A stretch of DNA of 64,000 bases from Caulobacter zeae (GCF_002858925.1 NZ_PJRS01000018.1:62001-126000), one strand, 5' to 3'; counted from the stretch's first letter, positions 51,986 through 61,313 are shown. The notes: generated from the sequence alone by a model not told the origin. Numbers and translations are program-made.

Positions 51986-53317
51986 TCAAGCCTTCCCGAA
52001 TTTCGCGTACAGCGCCGCCGCCGCCAGGTTGAACGCCGCCGGGGCGTATGCGAAGGCCATGGCCACGCCGACCAGGGCCGAGCCCGGCTGGGCCGCGCCG
52101 GTCACCGCCAGGGCGCTGGAGAAGCCAAAGGCCGACAGGACGAGGCCGGTCAGCAGGGTGCCGCCAAGGGCGAAGCCGATCTTGTCGGCCCCGGTCCACA
52201 GCGCCGAGAACACGCCGGCCCGGCTTTCGCCATGCTCGGCCTCGTCCTGGGCGATGACGTCCGACAGCAGGCTGTAGCCCATCAGGCTCCAGCCCGAGTT
52301 GAACAAAGCAAACAGCACGACCACGGCGTAGATCGCGCCAAGGGGCGCGCCGGCCATCACGCCCCACAGGGCCTGCACGAGGGCGTGGCCCAGCGCCGCG
52401 GCGATATAGATCCGCTTGCGGCCGAAGGCGGCCGACAGCTTGATCCACAGCGGCTGGGCGGCGATGACCACGGCGCTCATCACCAGCACGATCAGGCCGA
52501 TCTGGGTCAGCGCGTCCTTGCGGCCCATGTTGTAGCTGAGGAAGTAGATCATCGCCGCATAGCCGAGGCCCGAGCCGATAAGCTGCAGCAGGTAGGCGCC
52601 CAGCAGGGGACGGAAGGCCTTGTCGGTCAGGGCGCTGAGAATCGCCTTCAGGCGCAGCGCCGGCTGGGTGGCGGCCTGCACGACGGGGCGTGGCGAGGCC
52701 AGGAAGGCGATCAGCAGGCTGACCGCGCAGACACCGGCCAGCACCAGCGACATCTGCGAATAGGCCGGGCGTCCGCCGCCCCAGGTCTGCACCAGCACCG
52801 GCGCCAGGGCGTTGCCGACCAGCAGGCCGATGGCCGAGAAGCCCATCCGCCAGGCCATGACCACCGTCCGCTCCTTGGGATCGTCCGACAGCTCCGTGCC
52901 GATCGCCAGGTACGGCACCGAAAAGGCGCCGAACACGAGCATGTAGAGGCTGAAGGCGCCGGCCACATAGGCGGCGCTGGCCGTCGGCGAGCCGCCGGGC
53001 ACATGGAACAGCAGAATCAGGGCGACCGGCGCCAGCACCGCTCCGGCCAGCAGCCACAGGCGGCGCGGGATCTTCGCCTTCCAGCGGTCGGAGACCAGCC
53101 CCACGGTCAGGTCCGAGATCAGGCCCCAGAACAGCTTGGGAAAGAAGATCGCCGCGCCCGCCAGCGCGGGCTCCACGCCCAGTGCATTGGTCATGAAGAA
53201 CAGCAGCAGCAGCGAGGGCGCGTCGCGGAACACCTGGCCGGCGATCTGGCCCGCGCCATAGCCGGCGTGGACGAGCAGGGGCAGGCGGTGAGGCGAGGGC
53301 GGTTTGGCGGCGGTCAT
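51986..53317 (-). CDS. MFS transporter, GPH (glycoside-pentoside-hexuronide:cation symporter) type
   Basis: 443 residues with about twelve hydrophobic helices. Beginning GYGAGQIAGQVFRDAPSLLLL, then FPKLFWGLISDLTVGLVSDR at the 2-3 loop and ELSDDPKERTVVMAWRMGFSAIG typical of GPH transporters (MelB/XynP fold). It probably imports a glycoside, uronide or sugar derivative with a cation. It is alone, so the substrate cannot be tied to a pathway; oligosaccharides from pectin breakdown are one option. Confidence 0.8.
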   Translation of the reverse strand: MTAAKPPSPHRLPLLVHAGYGAGQIAGQVFRDAPSLLLLFFMTNALGVEPALAGAAIFFPKLFWGLISDLTVGLVSDRWKAKIPRRLWLLAGAVLAPVALILLFHVPGGSPTASAAYVAGAFSLYMLVFGAFSVPYLAIGTELSDDPKERTVVMAWRMGFSAIGLLVGNALAPVLVQTWGGGRPAYSQMSLVLAGVCAVSLLIAFLASPRPVVQAATQPALRLKAILSALTDKAFRPLLGAYLLQLIGSGLGYAAMIYFLSYNMGRKDALTQIGLIVLVMSAVVIAAQPLWIKLSAAFGRKRIYIAAALGHALVQALWGVMAGAPLGAIYAVVVLFALFNSGWSLMGYSLLSDVIAQDEAEHGESRAGVFSALWTGADKIGFALGGTLLTGLVLSAFGFSSALAVTGAAQPGSALVGVAMAFAYAPAAFNLAAAALYAKFGKA

Positions 53318-53498
53318 GGCGCGGATCCATTGCGAAGGATCAGCGACGCTAGGCGTGAAACGTCACCGCAAGCGGCCGCCCATGACGGCGCCCGACAGTC
53401 GGACAATCGTCGATTGAGATCTAGTGCGGCTGCACGAAGCAACGGCGCCGGCCACTTTCGCGGCCATCCGGCTTCAGATCAACAACTTGAAGAGAGAA

Positions 53499-53574
<76 letters not shown>

Positions 53575-53761
53575 GTTCGCGTTTCGAAGTCGCTTGCGCG
53601 TCCCCAACGGCGAGGCGCGATACATACCCCAAGACGCGGGGAGCGCAATCCAATTTAGACAAGAAGGTGTGGATATATTCGTCGCACCCGGACGAAACGC
53701 AGATACGCGAAAGCGCCTCCCCGTGAGGGGAAGTTCTTATCGGATCAAGTATTGAGGAGAA

Positions 53762-53837
<76 letters not shown>

Positions 53838-53921
53838 ATTCGCGATTCCGAAGCGCTGAAGCGTCCCGGCGGCGAGGCGCGGAACATACGCAATGAATTT
53901 GAGAGCGCAAGGACTTTTTCG

Positions 53922-54260
53922 ATGGCCAGGCGAGATATCAGCGGAGCCGTGGATTTCGCCTACCTGGAAGGGTTCGCGATGGGCGACCAGACGGTCATCG
54001 AAGAGGTGCTGGCGCTGTTTCGCGAACAGGCCGCGCTGTGGACCCCGCTGCTGACCCCGGATCATCCCGGCTGGCGTGACGCGGTCCATACGGTGAAGGG
54101 CGCGGCGCGTGGAATCGGGGCTGTCACGCTCGGCGAGGTGTGCCAGGGGGCCGAGGATGGCGCGGCCAGTCTCCACGAGGTGAAGACGGCGCTCGACCTG
54201 GTGCTGCTGGATATCGCCGCCTATGTCCACGAGCAGGCGCTAAGGTCGTTGCGGGGCTAG
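53922..54260 (+). CDS. Histidine phosphotransfer (Hpt) domain protein
   Basis: 112 residues forming a four-helix Hpt bundle. The phospho-acceptor is His56 in the motif HTVKGAARGIGA, and the helix AVDFAYLEGFAMGDQTVIEEVLALF precedes it. Such stand-alone Hpt proteins relay phosphate between hybrid kinases and response regulators; no kinase is near. Start ATG at 53922, AAGGA upstream. Overlaps the converging AraC gene by four bases. Confidence 0.85.
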   Translation: MARRDISGAVDFAYLEGFAMGDQTVIEEVLALFREQAALWTPLLTPDHPGWRDAVHTVKGAARGIGAVTLGEVCQGAEDGAASLHEVKTALDLVLLDIAAYVHEQALRSLRG

Positions 54261-55075
54261 CCCAGGGCCCGCCCAGGATGGCGCTCGGCCATGTAGCGGC
54301 CGGGCGAGGCGCCCAGCGCCTTGCGGAACATGGTCACGAAGCTGGGCGCGCTTTCGTAGCCCAGGTCGGCGGCGACCTTCTGGATGGACGCGCCGGCGGC
54401 CAGCCATTTGACGGCCAGCACCACGCCCAGCTGTTGTCGCCAACGCCCGAAGCTCATGCCCGTCTCGCGGTCGATCAGCCGCATCAGGGTTCGCTCGCTC
54501 ATGCCTGCCTGCCTGGCCCAGGCGGCCAGGTCCTGTCGCTCGGCGGGCGCGGCCATCATCTGGTCGGCGATCCTGCGCAGGCGGGGATCGCTGGGCATCG
54601 GCAGGTGCAGGTCCTCGACCCGCGCCGCGGCCACTTCGTCGAGCAGCACCGAGACCAGGCGCGAATTGGCCCCGCCTTCCTCGTAGAGGTAGGGCAGGTG
54701 CGCGGCCCGGGCCAGAAGCTCCTTGAGCAGCGGCGTCACCGACACTGCACAGCAGGTTGCGGGCAGGCCTGCGGCGACCGCGGGATCGATGAAGGCGTTG
54801 TAGCCCTCGAGCGCGCCGCTGGCCTTGATCGCGTGCAGCGCCCCGCCGGGGATCCAGATCGCGCTGCGGGGCGGCACGATCCAGAGCCCGCCTTCGACCT
54901 CGCAGCTCAGCGCCCCGCGCTGCACCAGGATGATCTGGCCCTTCTGGTGTCGGTGGAGGTCGAGCTCGATGGCGCCGGCCTCGTCCATCATCGTCCCGAA
55001 CACCACGATCGGGCGGGGAACCTCGTCGGGCTCGACCCAGTCGATTTTCGAAAGCAGCTCGCTCAGGATCGGCAT
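54257..55075 (-). CDS. AraC-family transcriptional regulator
   Basis: 272 residues from ATG at 55075 (MPILSELLSKIDWVEPDE). N-terminal cupin-like sensor (about 25-110, HRHQKGQIILVQRGALSCEV) and C-terminal double helix-turn-helix with LAAWARQAGMSERTLMRLIDRETGMSFGRWRQQL-like text and AADLGYESAPSFVTMFRKALG. Divergent from the flavoreductase gene 135 bases away, so it likely controls that gene. Its signal molecule is unknown. Confidence 0.85.
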   Translation of the reverse strand: MPILSELLSKIDWVEPDEVPRPIVVFGTMMDEAGAIELDLHRHQKGQIILVQRGALSCEVEGGLWIVPPRSAIWIPGGALHAIKASGALEGYNAFIDPAVAAGLPATCCAVSVTPLLKELLARAAHLPYLYEEGGANSRLVSVLLDEVAAARVEDLHLPMPSDPRLRRIADQMMAAPAERQDLAAWARQAGMSERTLMRLIDRETGMSFGRWRQQLGVVLAVKWLAAGASIQKVAADLGYESAPSFVTMFRKALGASPGRYMAERHPGRALG

Positions 55076-55209
55076 GGCGCGGGTTTCGGACGCTTGGCGG
55101 GATTGAATAGTATTCTGGCGATCCTTCGGAATGACGCCATTGCCAGCCCTGGCTAATCGATCGGTCGGAGGAAGTCGAGATCGCTTCGGCTTCACGCATC
55201 CGGAAAGGA

Positions 55210-55953
55210 ATGACGGTGACCGAATTGGCCAGCACGAGAACGGGCAGGGCGCCGGGGCGCTTGAGCCAGGTCCTGGTCCGCTTGCTGATGCGACGCGCCA
55301 GGGTGGTCTCCACCGAGACGTTGGCCGAGCGCTTTTCGCTGGTGACGCTGGAGGGGCCGGAGCTGGCCGGCGCCGCGTGGGCGCCCGGGCAGAAGATCCA
55401 GGTCGCGATGGGCTCGGCCTTCGTCGCCCGCACCTATACGCCGATGTCGTGGGAGGCTTCGGGGCGGACCCGCATCCTGGGCTATGCGCATGGCGAGGGG
55501 CCCGGCGCCGACTGGCTGCGATCGCTGGAGCCCGGTGTCGAGTGCGACGTCTTCGGGCCCCGGGCCTCGCTCGACGTCGAGGGACTCACAGGCCCCCTGG
55601 CCGTCTTCGGCGACGAGACGTCGATGGGGCTGGCCTATGCGCTGGCGATGCAAGACCCTGCCCGGAGCGTCGCCTGCGCCTTTGAAGTTACCGATCTCGA
55701 CGCCGCCGCCCAGGTCGCCGATCGGCTCGGGCTCTCCCGGGCGGCGCTGTTTCGCAAGCGCGCCGACGACGCCCACCTGGAGACGATGACCGATGCGCTC
55801 GCCTCGCTGAGTGGCCTCGGCGCGTCCTTCGTGCTGACGGGGAGGGCGGGCGCCATCCAGCGGATTCGCAATGGCCTCAAGGCGCGCGGCGTCGCGCCGA
55901 GGCGCCTCTTGGCCAAGGCCTATTGGGCGCCCGGCAAGACGGGGCTGGACTGA
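55210..55953 (+). CDS. Siderophore-interacting protein-type FAD/NAD(P)H reductase
   Basis: 247 residues, ViuB-like flavoreductase. The FAD-binding motif RTYTPMSW is at 74-81 and the split barrel precedes it (EGPELAGAAWAPGQKIQVAMG). The reductase half has LTGPLAVFGDETSMGLAYAL. Family members release iron from ferric siderophores by reduction in the cytoplasm. Start ATG at 55210. The AraC regulator opposite suggests iron- or siderophore-linked control, although no receptor gene is adjacent. Confidence 0.75.
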   Translation: MTVTELASTRTGRAPGRLSQVLVRLLMRRARVVSTETLAERFSLVTLEGPELAGAAWAPGQKIQVAMGSAFVARTYTPMSWEASGRTRILGYAHGEGPGADWLRSLEPGVECDVFGPRASLDVEGLTGPLAVFGDETSMGLAYALAMQDPARSVACAFEVTDLDAAAQVADRLGLSRAALFRKRADDAHLETMTDALASLSGLGASFVLTGRAGAIQRIRNGLKARGVAPRRLLAKAYWAPGKTGLD

Positions 55954-56039
55954 TGTCCATCACCTGGCGGAGCGTTGGGCTCTTTGGGGCCGAAGGCGGA
56001 GCGGCGGCGGCCGGCAGGATGGGGCGAACCCGCCCGAAT

Positions 56040-56324
56040 CTACACCGGGTTCGGGATCGACTCCGTCAGGTCCTCGAACGCCCCGACCTCGAGCGAGGCC
56101 GCTTCCTTCCGGGTGAGGATCCGGGTCTCGTACTCGCGACCGACGAACACCCTGATGCCGCGATAGCGCTGGCCGCGAACGGCCGACACCGTTTCGGTGC
56201 GGATCTCGGTGCCGTAGAGGCGGGCGTTCAGGTAGAGCAGCCCCGGTCGCAGGTCGTCATCGCCCTTGGCGGCGGCCTCGGCGGCCATGTCGTCCAGGAG
56301 CTTGTCGATCTCTTCCTTGGTCAC
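56040..56324 (-). CDS. Hypothetical small protein coupled to chorismate mutase
   Basis: 94 residues, GTG start at 56324 inside the stop codon of the chorismate mutase gene (GTGA). Sequence starts VTKEEIDKLLDDMAAEAAAKGDDD and continues with beta segments (LLYLNARLYGTEIRTETVSAV, GIRVFVGREYETRILT). No signal peptide. No family recognised. The overlap shows translational coupling to the mutase. Confidence 0.65.
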   Translation of the reverse strand: MTKEEIDKLLDDMAAEAAAKGDDDLRPGLLYLNARLYGTEIRTETVSAVRGQRYRGIRVFVGREYETRILTRKEAASLEVGAFEDLTESIPNPV

Positions 56325-56656
56325 GCGTCGCCCTTGGTCCGGTCCCAGCTGTCGTACTCGTAGGCGATGCAGCGGTCGATCAGGGTGCGCCAAACCGGTT
56401 CGGCGATGGCTTCCGACAGGCCGGCCTCGCGGGCGGCGGCCTTGACCTTGTCGACCACGTCCTCGATGCGGGCGCGGTCGAACACCTTGGAGCGGTCGGC
56501 CTTGATGCGGGCGGCGGCGTCCATGTAGCCCTGGCGCTCGGTCAGCAGGGCCACCAGGGCCCGGTCCAGAGCGTCCACGCCCTGGCGGACGTCGAGCATG
56601 GTCTGGCAGTCGGCGGGGGCGAGGCGCTCGTCGACGGTAAGAGTCGTCTTGATCAT
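56321..56656 (-). CDS. Chorismate mutase (AroQ type)
   Basis: 111 residues, all-helical AroQ fold that rearranges chorismate to prephenate for phenylalanine and tyrosine synthesis. Typical layout: DVRQGVDALDRALVALLTERQGYMDAAARIK with the first arginine and the K-x-x region, then RIEDVVDKVKAAA. Start ATG at 56656 after AAAGGGG. Stand-alone enzyme without the dehydratase or dehydrogenase domain. The downstream 94-residue gene is coupled to it. Confidence 0.85.
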   Translation of the reverse strand: MIKTTLTVDERLAPADCQTMLDVRQGVDALDRALVALLTERQGYMDAAARIKADRSKVFDRARIEDVVDKVKAAAREAGLSEAIAEPVWRTLIDRCIAYEYDSWDRTKGDA

Positions 56657-56708
56657 GCGCCCCTTTAAGCCGGTTTGGCTGCGCCGTTCCAGCCTAGATG
56701 CCGGCCCC

Positions 56709-57665
56709 CTAGATACCGGCTCCATTGTCGATGGTGAGCAGTGCGGCTTCGTGGGCGACGGCCTCGTCCTTCAGCCAGCTCACGAAGGCTTTCACCTGCG
56801 GCAGGCGGCCCTTGGCCTTGGGGTGGACGACGTAGTAGGCGAAGTCCACCGAGGTCGCGATGTCGAACGGGATCACGAGCCGCCCGGCGTCGAGGTCGGC
56901 CTGGGCCAGGGTGCGCTTGGCCAGGGCGATGCCCCGGCCGTTGACGGCGGCCTCGATCACCAGGCTCGACTGGTTGAAGCGCGGGCCGCGGGCGCCGTCG
57001 ACGCCCTTGATGCCGCGCGCGGCCAGCCACATGGCCCAGTCCGGGCACGAATCGTCAGCGTCGGGCGAGCCGTCGTGCAACAGGATGTGCCGCGCCAGAT
57101 CCTCGGGCGATTCCAGCGGGTTATCGGTCAGAAGTTCAGGGCTGGCGACCGGCACCACGGTCTCGTTCATCAGCCGCGTGACTTCCAGGCCTGGATAGCG
57201 GCCCGAGCCGTAGCGGATGGCGAGATCCACCTCGCCGGCGGCGAAGTCGACGACCTCCATGCCGGCCGACAGCCAGACGTCGACCTGCGGCTGGGCCTGC
57301 TCGAACTTGCCCAGGCGCGGCACCAGCCACTTGGCGGCGAACGACGGGGCGGCCGTCAGGGTCAGGCGGCGGCCGTCGACGGCGGCGGTGAGCAAGGAGG
57401 CGGCCTCGGCCAGGCGGTCGAAGGCCTCGCGCAGTGCGGGCAGTGCGGTCTGGGCCGCATCGGTCAGCAGCAGGCCCTTGGGCGTGCGCTTAAACAGGGC
57501 CGCGCCGACATAGTCCTCGAGATTCTGGATCTGCTGGCTCACCGCGCCAGGCGTCACCGACAGCTCGTCGGCGGCGCGGCTGAAGTTCAGGTGACGCGCC
57601 GCGGCCTCGAAAGCCCGCAGGGCGTTGAGAGGCGGAAGGCGGCGCCGTTCGGTCTGTCGTTCCAT
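56709..57665 (-). CDS. LysR-family transcriptional regulator (GcvA-like)
   Basis: 318 residues. Helix-turn-helix with LPPLNALRAFEAAARHLNFS and VTPGAVSQQIQNLEDYVGAALFKR (about 12-58), then a periplasmic-binding-fold sensor domain (LTLTAAPSFAAKWLVPRLG...). The opening pattern is the GcvA/AmpR subgroup. Start ATG at 57665. It lies divergent from the sulfur assimilation operon, 225 bases away, so it may regulate that operon, but the binding site is not clear. Confidence 0.82.
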   Translation of the reverse strand: MERQTERRRLPPLNALRAFEAAARHLNFSRAADELSVTPGAVSQQIQNLEDYVGAALFKRTPKGLLLTDAAQTALPALREAFDRLAEAASLLTAAVDGRRLTLTAAPSFAAKWLVPRLGKFEQAQPQVDVWLSAGMEVVDFAAGEVDLAIRYGSGRYPGLEVTRLMNETVVPVASPELLTDNPLESPEDLARHILLHDGSPDADDSCPDWAMWLAARGIKGVDGARGPRFNQSSLVIEAAVNGRGIALAKRTLAQADLDAGRLVIPFDIATSVDFAYYVVHPKAKGRLPQVKAFVSWLKDEAVAHEAALLTIDNGAGI

Positions 57666-57890
57666 GAGTTTTACTGAACGCCCCGGCAGAAGTCCTTGTT
57701 TGCGAATTGGCCTGCCCGCGACCAGTTTGCAAGCGTTCGCTGATGGATTGGCCCTTTTCATCGGTGAGCGAGAGGCGGGGCGGACCCTAGGGTTCGCCCC
57801 GCATTTCTTTTGGATCCAGCGGCGGGGCCATGGCGGCTCGCGCCGCTTTCGCACGTCCGTCGGACGCTTTTAGAGGACCTGGGATCGCGC

Positions 57891-58754
57891 ATGGCGTCGC
57901 CCTTTGACCGCAGGATTGGGGATCGCAAGGCTGAACCCCGTCTGGTCGCGCTGCGCGGCGGCGATGGCGTGCGGCCCGCGGTGGGGCGCGTGACGCTGGT
58001 GGGCGCCGGTCCCGGCGATCCTGATCTTCTGACCATCAAGGCGCTGAAGGCCCTGCAAGCCGCCGACGTGCTGGTGCACGACGGCCTGGTCTCGGCCGAG
58101 ATCCTCGACCTGGCGCCCCAGGCCCGCCGCATCGACGTCGCCAAGCGCAAGTCGCGCCACACCCTGCCGCAGGACGACATCAACCAGCTGCTGGTCGCCC
58201 TGGCCCGCGAGGGGCTGGAGGTCGTGCGCCTGAAGGGCGGCGATCCCTTCCTGTTTGGTCGCGGCGGCGAGGAGCTTTCGGCCTGTCGCGAGGCCGGCAT
58301 CGATTGCACCGTGGTGCCTGGCGTCACCGCGGCTCTGGCCGCCAGCGCCGGCGCCGGCGCGCCCCTCACCCATCGCGGCAGCGCCCAGGCGGTCACCTTC
58401 GTCACCGGCCATGCGGCCCACGGCGAGCCTGACCTCGATTGGGCCGCCCTGGCGCGTCCCAACCAGACCGTCGTCGTCTATATGGGCGTCTCGACGGCCG
58501 GCTTCATCGCCGAGCGCCTGACGGCCGCCGGCCGCGCCGGTGCGACGCCGGCGCTGGTCGTCGAGAACGCCAGTCGCGCCGACGAGCGCCGCATCCTGAC
58601 CACCCTGGCCGGCCTTGCGTCCGCCGCCGAGGGCCTGAAGGGCCCGGCGCTGCTGATGGTCGGCGAGGCCATGGCCATGGCCGATGTCAAAGTTCCCGGC
58701 GAGACCGCAACGCTCGCCGCCTTCGAAGTTCAAAACGTGAGTTCGGGCCAATGA
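57891..58754 (+). CDS. Uroporphyrinogen-III C-methyltransferase (siroheme synthesis)
   Basis: 287 residues, SAM-dependent enzyme (CobA/CysG C-terminal type, SUMT) that adds the two methyls that lead to precorrin-2 and siroheme. Typical: VTLVGAGPGDPDLLTIKALK near 34-53, LVHDGLVS, RLKGGDPFLFGRGGEEL and VVPGVTAALAASAGAGAPLTHR. The CysG N-terminal dehydrogenase/ferrochelatase half is not fused, so those steps are elsewhere. It starts the sulfite-reductase operon and supplies the siroheme for that enzyme. Confidence 0.9.
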   Translation: MASPFDRRIGDRKAEPRLVALRGGDGVRPAVGRVTLVGAGPGDPDLLTIKALKALQAADVLVHDGLVSAEILDLAPQARRIDVAKRKSRHTLPQDDINQLLVALAREGLEVVRLKGGDPFLFGRGGEELSACREAGIDCTVVPGVTAALAASAGAGAPLTHRGSAQAVTFVTGHAAHGEPDLDWAALARPNQTVVVYMGVSTAGFIAERLTAAGRAGATPALVVENASRADERRILTTLAGLASAAEGLKGPALLMVGEAMAMADVKVPGETATLAAFEVQNVSSGQ

Positions 58755-59119
58755 AAGCCGTGACCGCCAATCGCCTGATCGACGGGGAGGTCGTCTTCTG
58801 GAAGGACGGCGCGTGGGTGGACGGCTTCGGCGACGCCCAGCTGTTCGACGATGAGCAAGGTGAGCAGGTCGAGGCCGCCGTGGCCGCCGGCAAGGCCGCC
58901 CCGACCGTGATCGTCGATCCCTATCCGATCGACCTGATTACCGTCGAAGGCCTCGGTCTCGCCCCGGTCAGCTATCGCGAGCGCATCCGCGCCCTGGGTC
59001 CGACCAACGAGCTTCTCCACGGCAAGCAGGCCGAGGGCGGAGCCGTCGTCGAGGCCATCCGCCACGCTTCCGGCGCCGCCCGCTCGACGGGCCGTGTCGA
59101 CCTGATCCGCCGCAAGTAG
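58751..59119 (+). CDS. DUF2849 family protein in the sulfur operon
   Basis: 122 residues, overlapping the methyltransferase stop by four bases. Sequence MKAVTANRLIDGEVVFWKDG and the pattern GLAPVSYRERIRALGPTNEL match DUF2849, a protein found in alphaproteobacteria between siroheme methyltransferase and sulfite reductase. Its role is undefined; assembly or electron supply for sulfite reductase is the usual guess. No membrane helix or signal. Confidence 0.8.
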   Translation: MKAVTANRLIDGEVVFWKDGAWVDGFGDAQLFDDEQGEQVEAAVAAGKAAPTVIVDPYPIDLITVEGLGLAPVSYRERIRALGPTNELLHGKQAEGGAVVEAIRHASGAARSTGRVDLIRRK

Positions 59120-59128
59120 GCCGACCCT

Positions 59129-60787
59129 ATGTATCAGTACGACGTCATCGACCGCGAATTCCTGACGGACCGCTCCAACGAGTTCCGCCACCAGGTCACG
59201 CGCCGCCTGGCCGGCGAGCTGACCGAGGACCAGTTCAAGCCGTTGCGCCTGATGAACGGTCTCTACCTGCAGCTTCACGCCTACATGCTGCGGGTCGCCA
59301 TCCCCTACGGCTCGCTCAATTCCCGCCAGGCTCGCCGCCTGGCCTGGGTCGCCCGCACCTACGACAAGGGCTACGGGCACATGACCACGCGTCAGAACAT
59401 CCAGTTCAACTGGATCAAGCTGAAGGACGCGCCGGACATCCTTGACGCCCTGGCCGAGGTCGATCTGCACGCCATCCAGACCAGCGGCAACTGCATCCGC
59501 AACACCACGGCCGACCCCTATGCCGGCGCGACCGCCGAGGAGATCGACGATCCGCGCGTGTGGTCGGAGGTGATCCGCCAGTGGTCGACCTTGCACCCGG
59601 AATTCTCTTACCTGCCGCGCAAGTTCAAGATCGCCATCACCGGCGCCCTGACCGACCGCGCGGCGGTGAAGGTGCACGACATCGGCCTGATCCTGCGCCG
59701 GGCCCGTGACGGCTCGCTGGGCTTCGAGGTGATCGTCGGCGGCGGGCAGGGGCGCACGCCCTATGTCGGCCCGACGATCAAGCAGCACCTGCCAGCGTCC
59801 AGCCTGCTCAGCTACCTGGAAGCCGTGCTGCGCGTCTACAATCGCCACGGCCGCCGCGACAACATCTACAAGGCCCGCATCAAGATCCTGGTCGCCGCCC
59901 TCGGCGCCGACGAGTTCGGCCGTCAGGTCGAGGAAGAGTGGGCCAAGATCGATCAAGGCCGCGCCGACCTGGGCGACCTGGAACTGGCCCGCATCCGCGG
60001 CGCCTTCGCCCAGACCCCATTCGAGGCCCTGCCGGCCCGCTCTGAAGCCTTCGAGGCCGCCAAGGCCGCAAGCCCCGCCCTGGCCCGCTTCGCGCGCAAC
60101 AACGTCAAGGCCCACAAGAAGCCGGGCTACGCCATCGTCGAGGTTTCGCTGAAGGCCGTCGGCCAGACGCCGGGCGACGCCACGGCCGACCAGCTGGACG
60201 TCGCGGCCGATCTGGCCGAGCGCTACAGCCTGGACGACCTGCGCGTGACCCACGCCCAGAACCTGGTTCTGCCGCACGTCAAGCTCGACGACCTGCCCGC
60301 CGTTCACGCGGCGCTGGAGGCGGCGGGTTTGGCGACGCCGAACATCGACCTGATCAGCGACATCATCGCCTGCCCGGGGCTGGATTACTGCGCTCTTGCA
60401 AATGCGCGCGCTATCCCGATCGCCCAGGACATCGCCAAGACCTTCGCCGACCCCGACCGGGCCGAGAAGATCGGCGAGCTGAAGATCAAGATCAGCGGCT
60501 GCATCAACGCCTGCGGCCACCACCACGTGGCCCACATCGGCATCCTGGGCGTCGATAAGAAGGGCGAGGAGTTCTACCAGCTTTCGCTCGGCGGTTCGGG
60601 CGCGGAAGACGCCTCGATCGGCAAGATCCTCGGCCCGGCCCTGGCGGCCGATCGCGTCGCCCCCGCCATCGACACCCTGGTCGACACCTATCTGGCCGCG
60701 CGCCAGGGCGAGGAACGCTTCCTCGACACCTATCGCCGCGTCGGCCTCGAGCCCTTCAAGGAAGCGGTCTATGCCCAAGCTGATTAA
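59129..60787 (+). CDS. cysI: Nitrite/sulfite reductase hemoprotein (CysI type)
   Basis: 552 residues, siroheme/[4Fe-4S] enzyme that reduces sulfite to sulfide with six electrons. Cluster ligands are Cys415 and Cys421 (CPGLDYC) and Cys458 and Cys462 (CINAC), and the two ferredoxin-like halves start with RQNIQFNWIKL and AQNLVLPHV. Length and lack of a partner flavoprotein gene (cysJ) suggest it takes electrons from ferredoxin or another carrier. Ends 17 bases inside the next gene. Confidence 0.9.
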   Translation: MYQYDVIDREFLTDRSNEFRHQVTRRLAGELTEDQFKPLRLMNGLYLQLHAYMLRVAIPYGSLNSRQARRLAWVARTYDKGYGHMTTRQNIQFNWIKLKDAPDILDALAEVDLHAIQTSGNCIRNTTADPYAGATAEEIDDPRVWSEVIRQWSTLHPEFSYLPRKFKIAITGALTDRAAVKVHDIGLILRRARDGSLGFEVIVGGGQGRTPYVGPTIKQHLPASSLLSYLEAVLRVYNRHGRRDNIYKARIKILVAALGADEFGRQVEEEWAKIDQGRADLGDLELARIRGAFAQTPFEALPARSEAFEAAKAASPALARFARNNVKAHKKPGYAIVEVSLKAVGQTPGDATADQLDVAADLAERYSLDDLRVTHAQNLVLPHVKLDDLPAVHAALEAAGLATPNIDLISDIIACPGLDYCALANARAIPIAQDIAKTFADPDRAEKIGELKIKISGCINACGHHHVAHIGILGVDKKGEEFYQLSLGGSGAEDASIGKILGPALAADRVAPAIDTLVDTYLAARQGEERFLDTYRRVGLEPFKEAVYAQAD

Positions 60788-61313
60788 GCTCGCAGGCCCA
60801 ACTGGCGAACAAGCGGCCCAGTGGGCTGAAAACACCTTCGTCCACGTCGCCGACGAGGACGCCATCCCGGAGGCCGGCGACGTCATCCTGTCGCTGGCGC
60901 GCTTCCAGGCCGAGGGCGACACGCTGCTGTCGTCCAACAGCCGCCGCGTGGGCGTGCGCATCGAGCCGGCCGAGGAGGTCGAGGCCCTGGCCTACGACCT
61001 GCCGCGCCTGTCGGTGGTGGCCCTTGCCTTCCCGAAGTACCGCGACGGCCGCGCCTACACCTCCGCCCGGCTGCTGCGTGAACGCCTGAAGTACGAGGGC
61101 GAGGTCCGCGCCGTCGGCGACGTGCTGCAGGAGCAGGCCGGTTTCATGGTCCGCTGCGGCTTCGACGCCTTCGAGCCCAATGACGGCGCGACGCCGGAGG
61201 CCTGGACCAAGGCCGCCAACCGCTTCCGCCATGTCTATCAGCGCGCGGTCGACGCTCGTCCGATCGCCGCCGACGAGCGGGCGCAGGCCCAAGCCAAGGA
61301 AGGCGCGCTCTGA
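60771..61313 (+). CDS. DUF934 family protein in the sulfur operon
   Basis: 180 residues overlapping the reductase by 17 bases. DUF934 members (for example in Rhizobium and Pseudomonas) always accompany sulfite reductase, and the typical text is ALAFPKYRDGRAYTSARLLR followed by GEVRAVGDVLQEQAGFM. Biochemical function unproven; an accessory to sulfite reductase. Confidence 0.85.
   Translation: MPKLIKLAGPTGEQAAQWAENTFVHVADEDAIPEAGDVILSLARFQAEGDTLLSSNSRRVGVRIEPAEEVEALAYDLPRLSVVALAFPKYRDGRAYTSARLLRERLKYEGEVRAVGDVLQEQAGFMVRCGFDAFEPNDGATPEAWTKAANRFRHVYQRAVDARPIAADERAQAQAKEGAL

Noticed and set aside
57854-57866. 13-base palindrome CGTCCG-T-CGGACG before the siroheme methyltransferase gene
   Set aside because: A one-base loop cannot form an RNA hairpin and short GC palindromes are expected by chance at this composition; kept only as a weak operator possibility.
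58730-60961. Minus-strand frame of 743 codons opposite the sulfite reductase
   Set aside because: It is the antisense shadow of cysI, whose iron-sulfur cysteines and siroheme motifs are clear on the plus strand.
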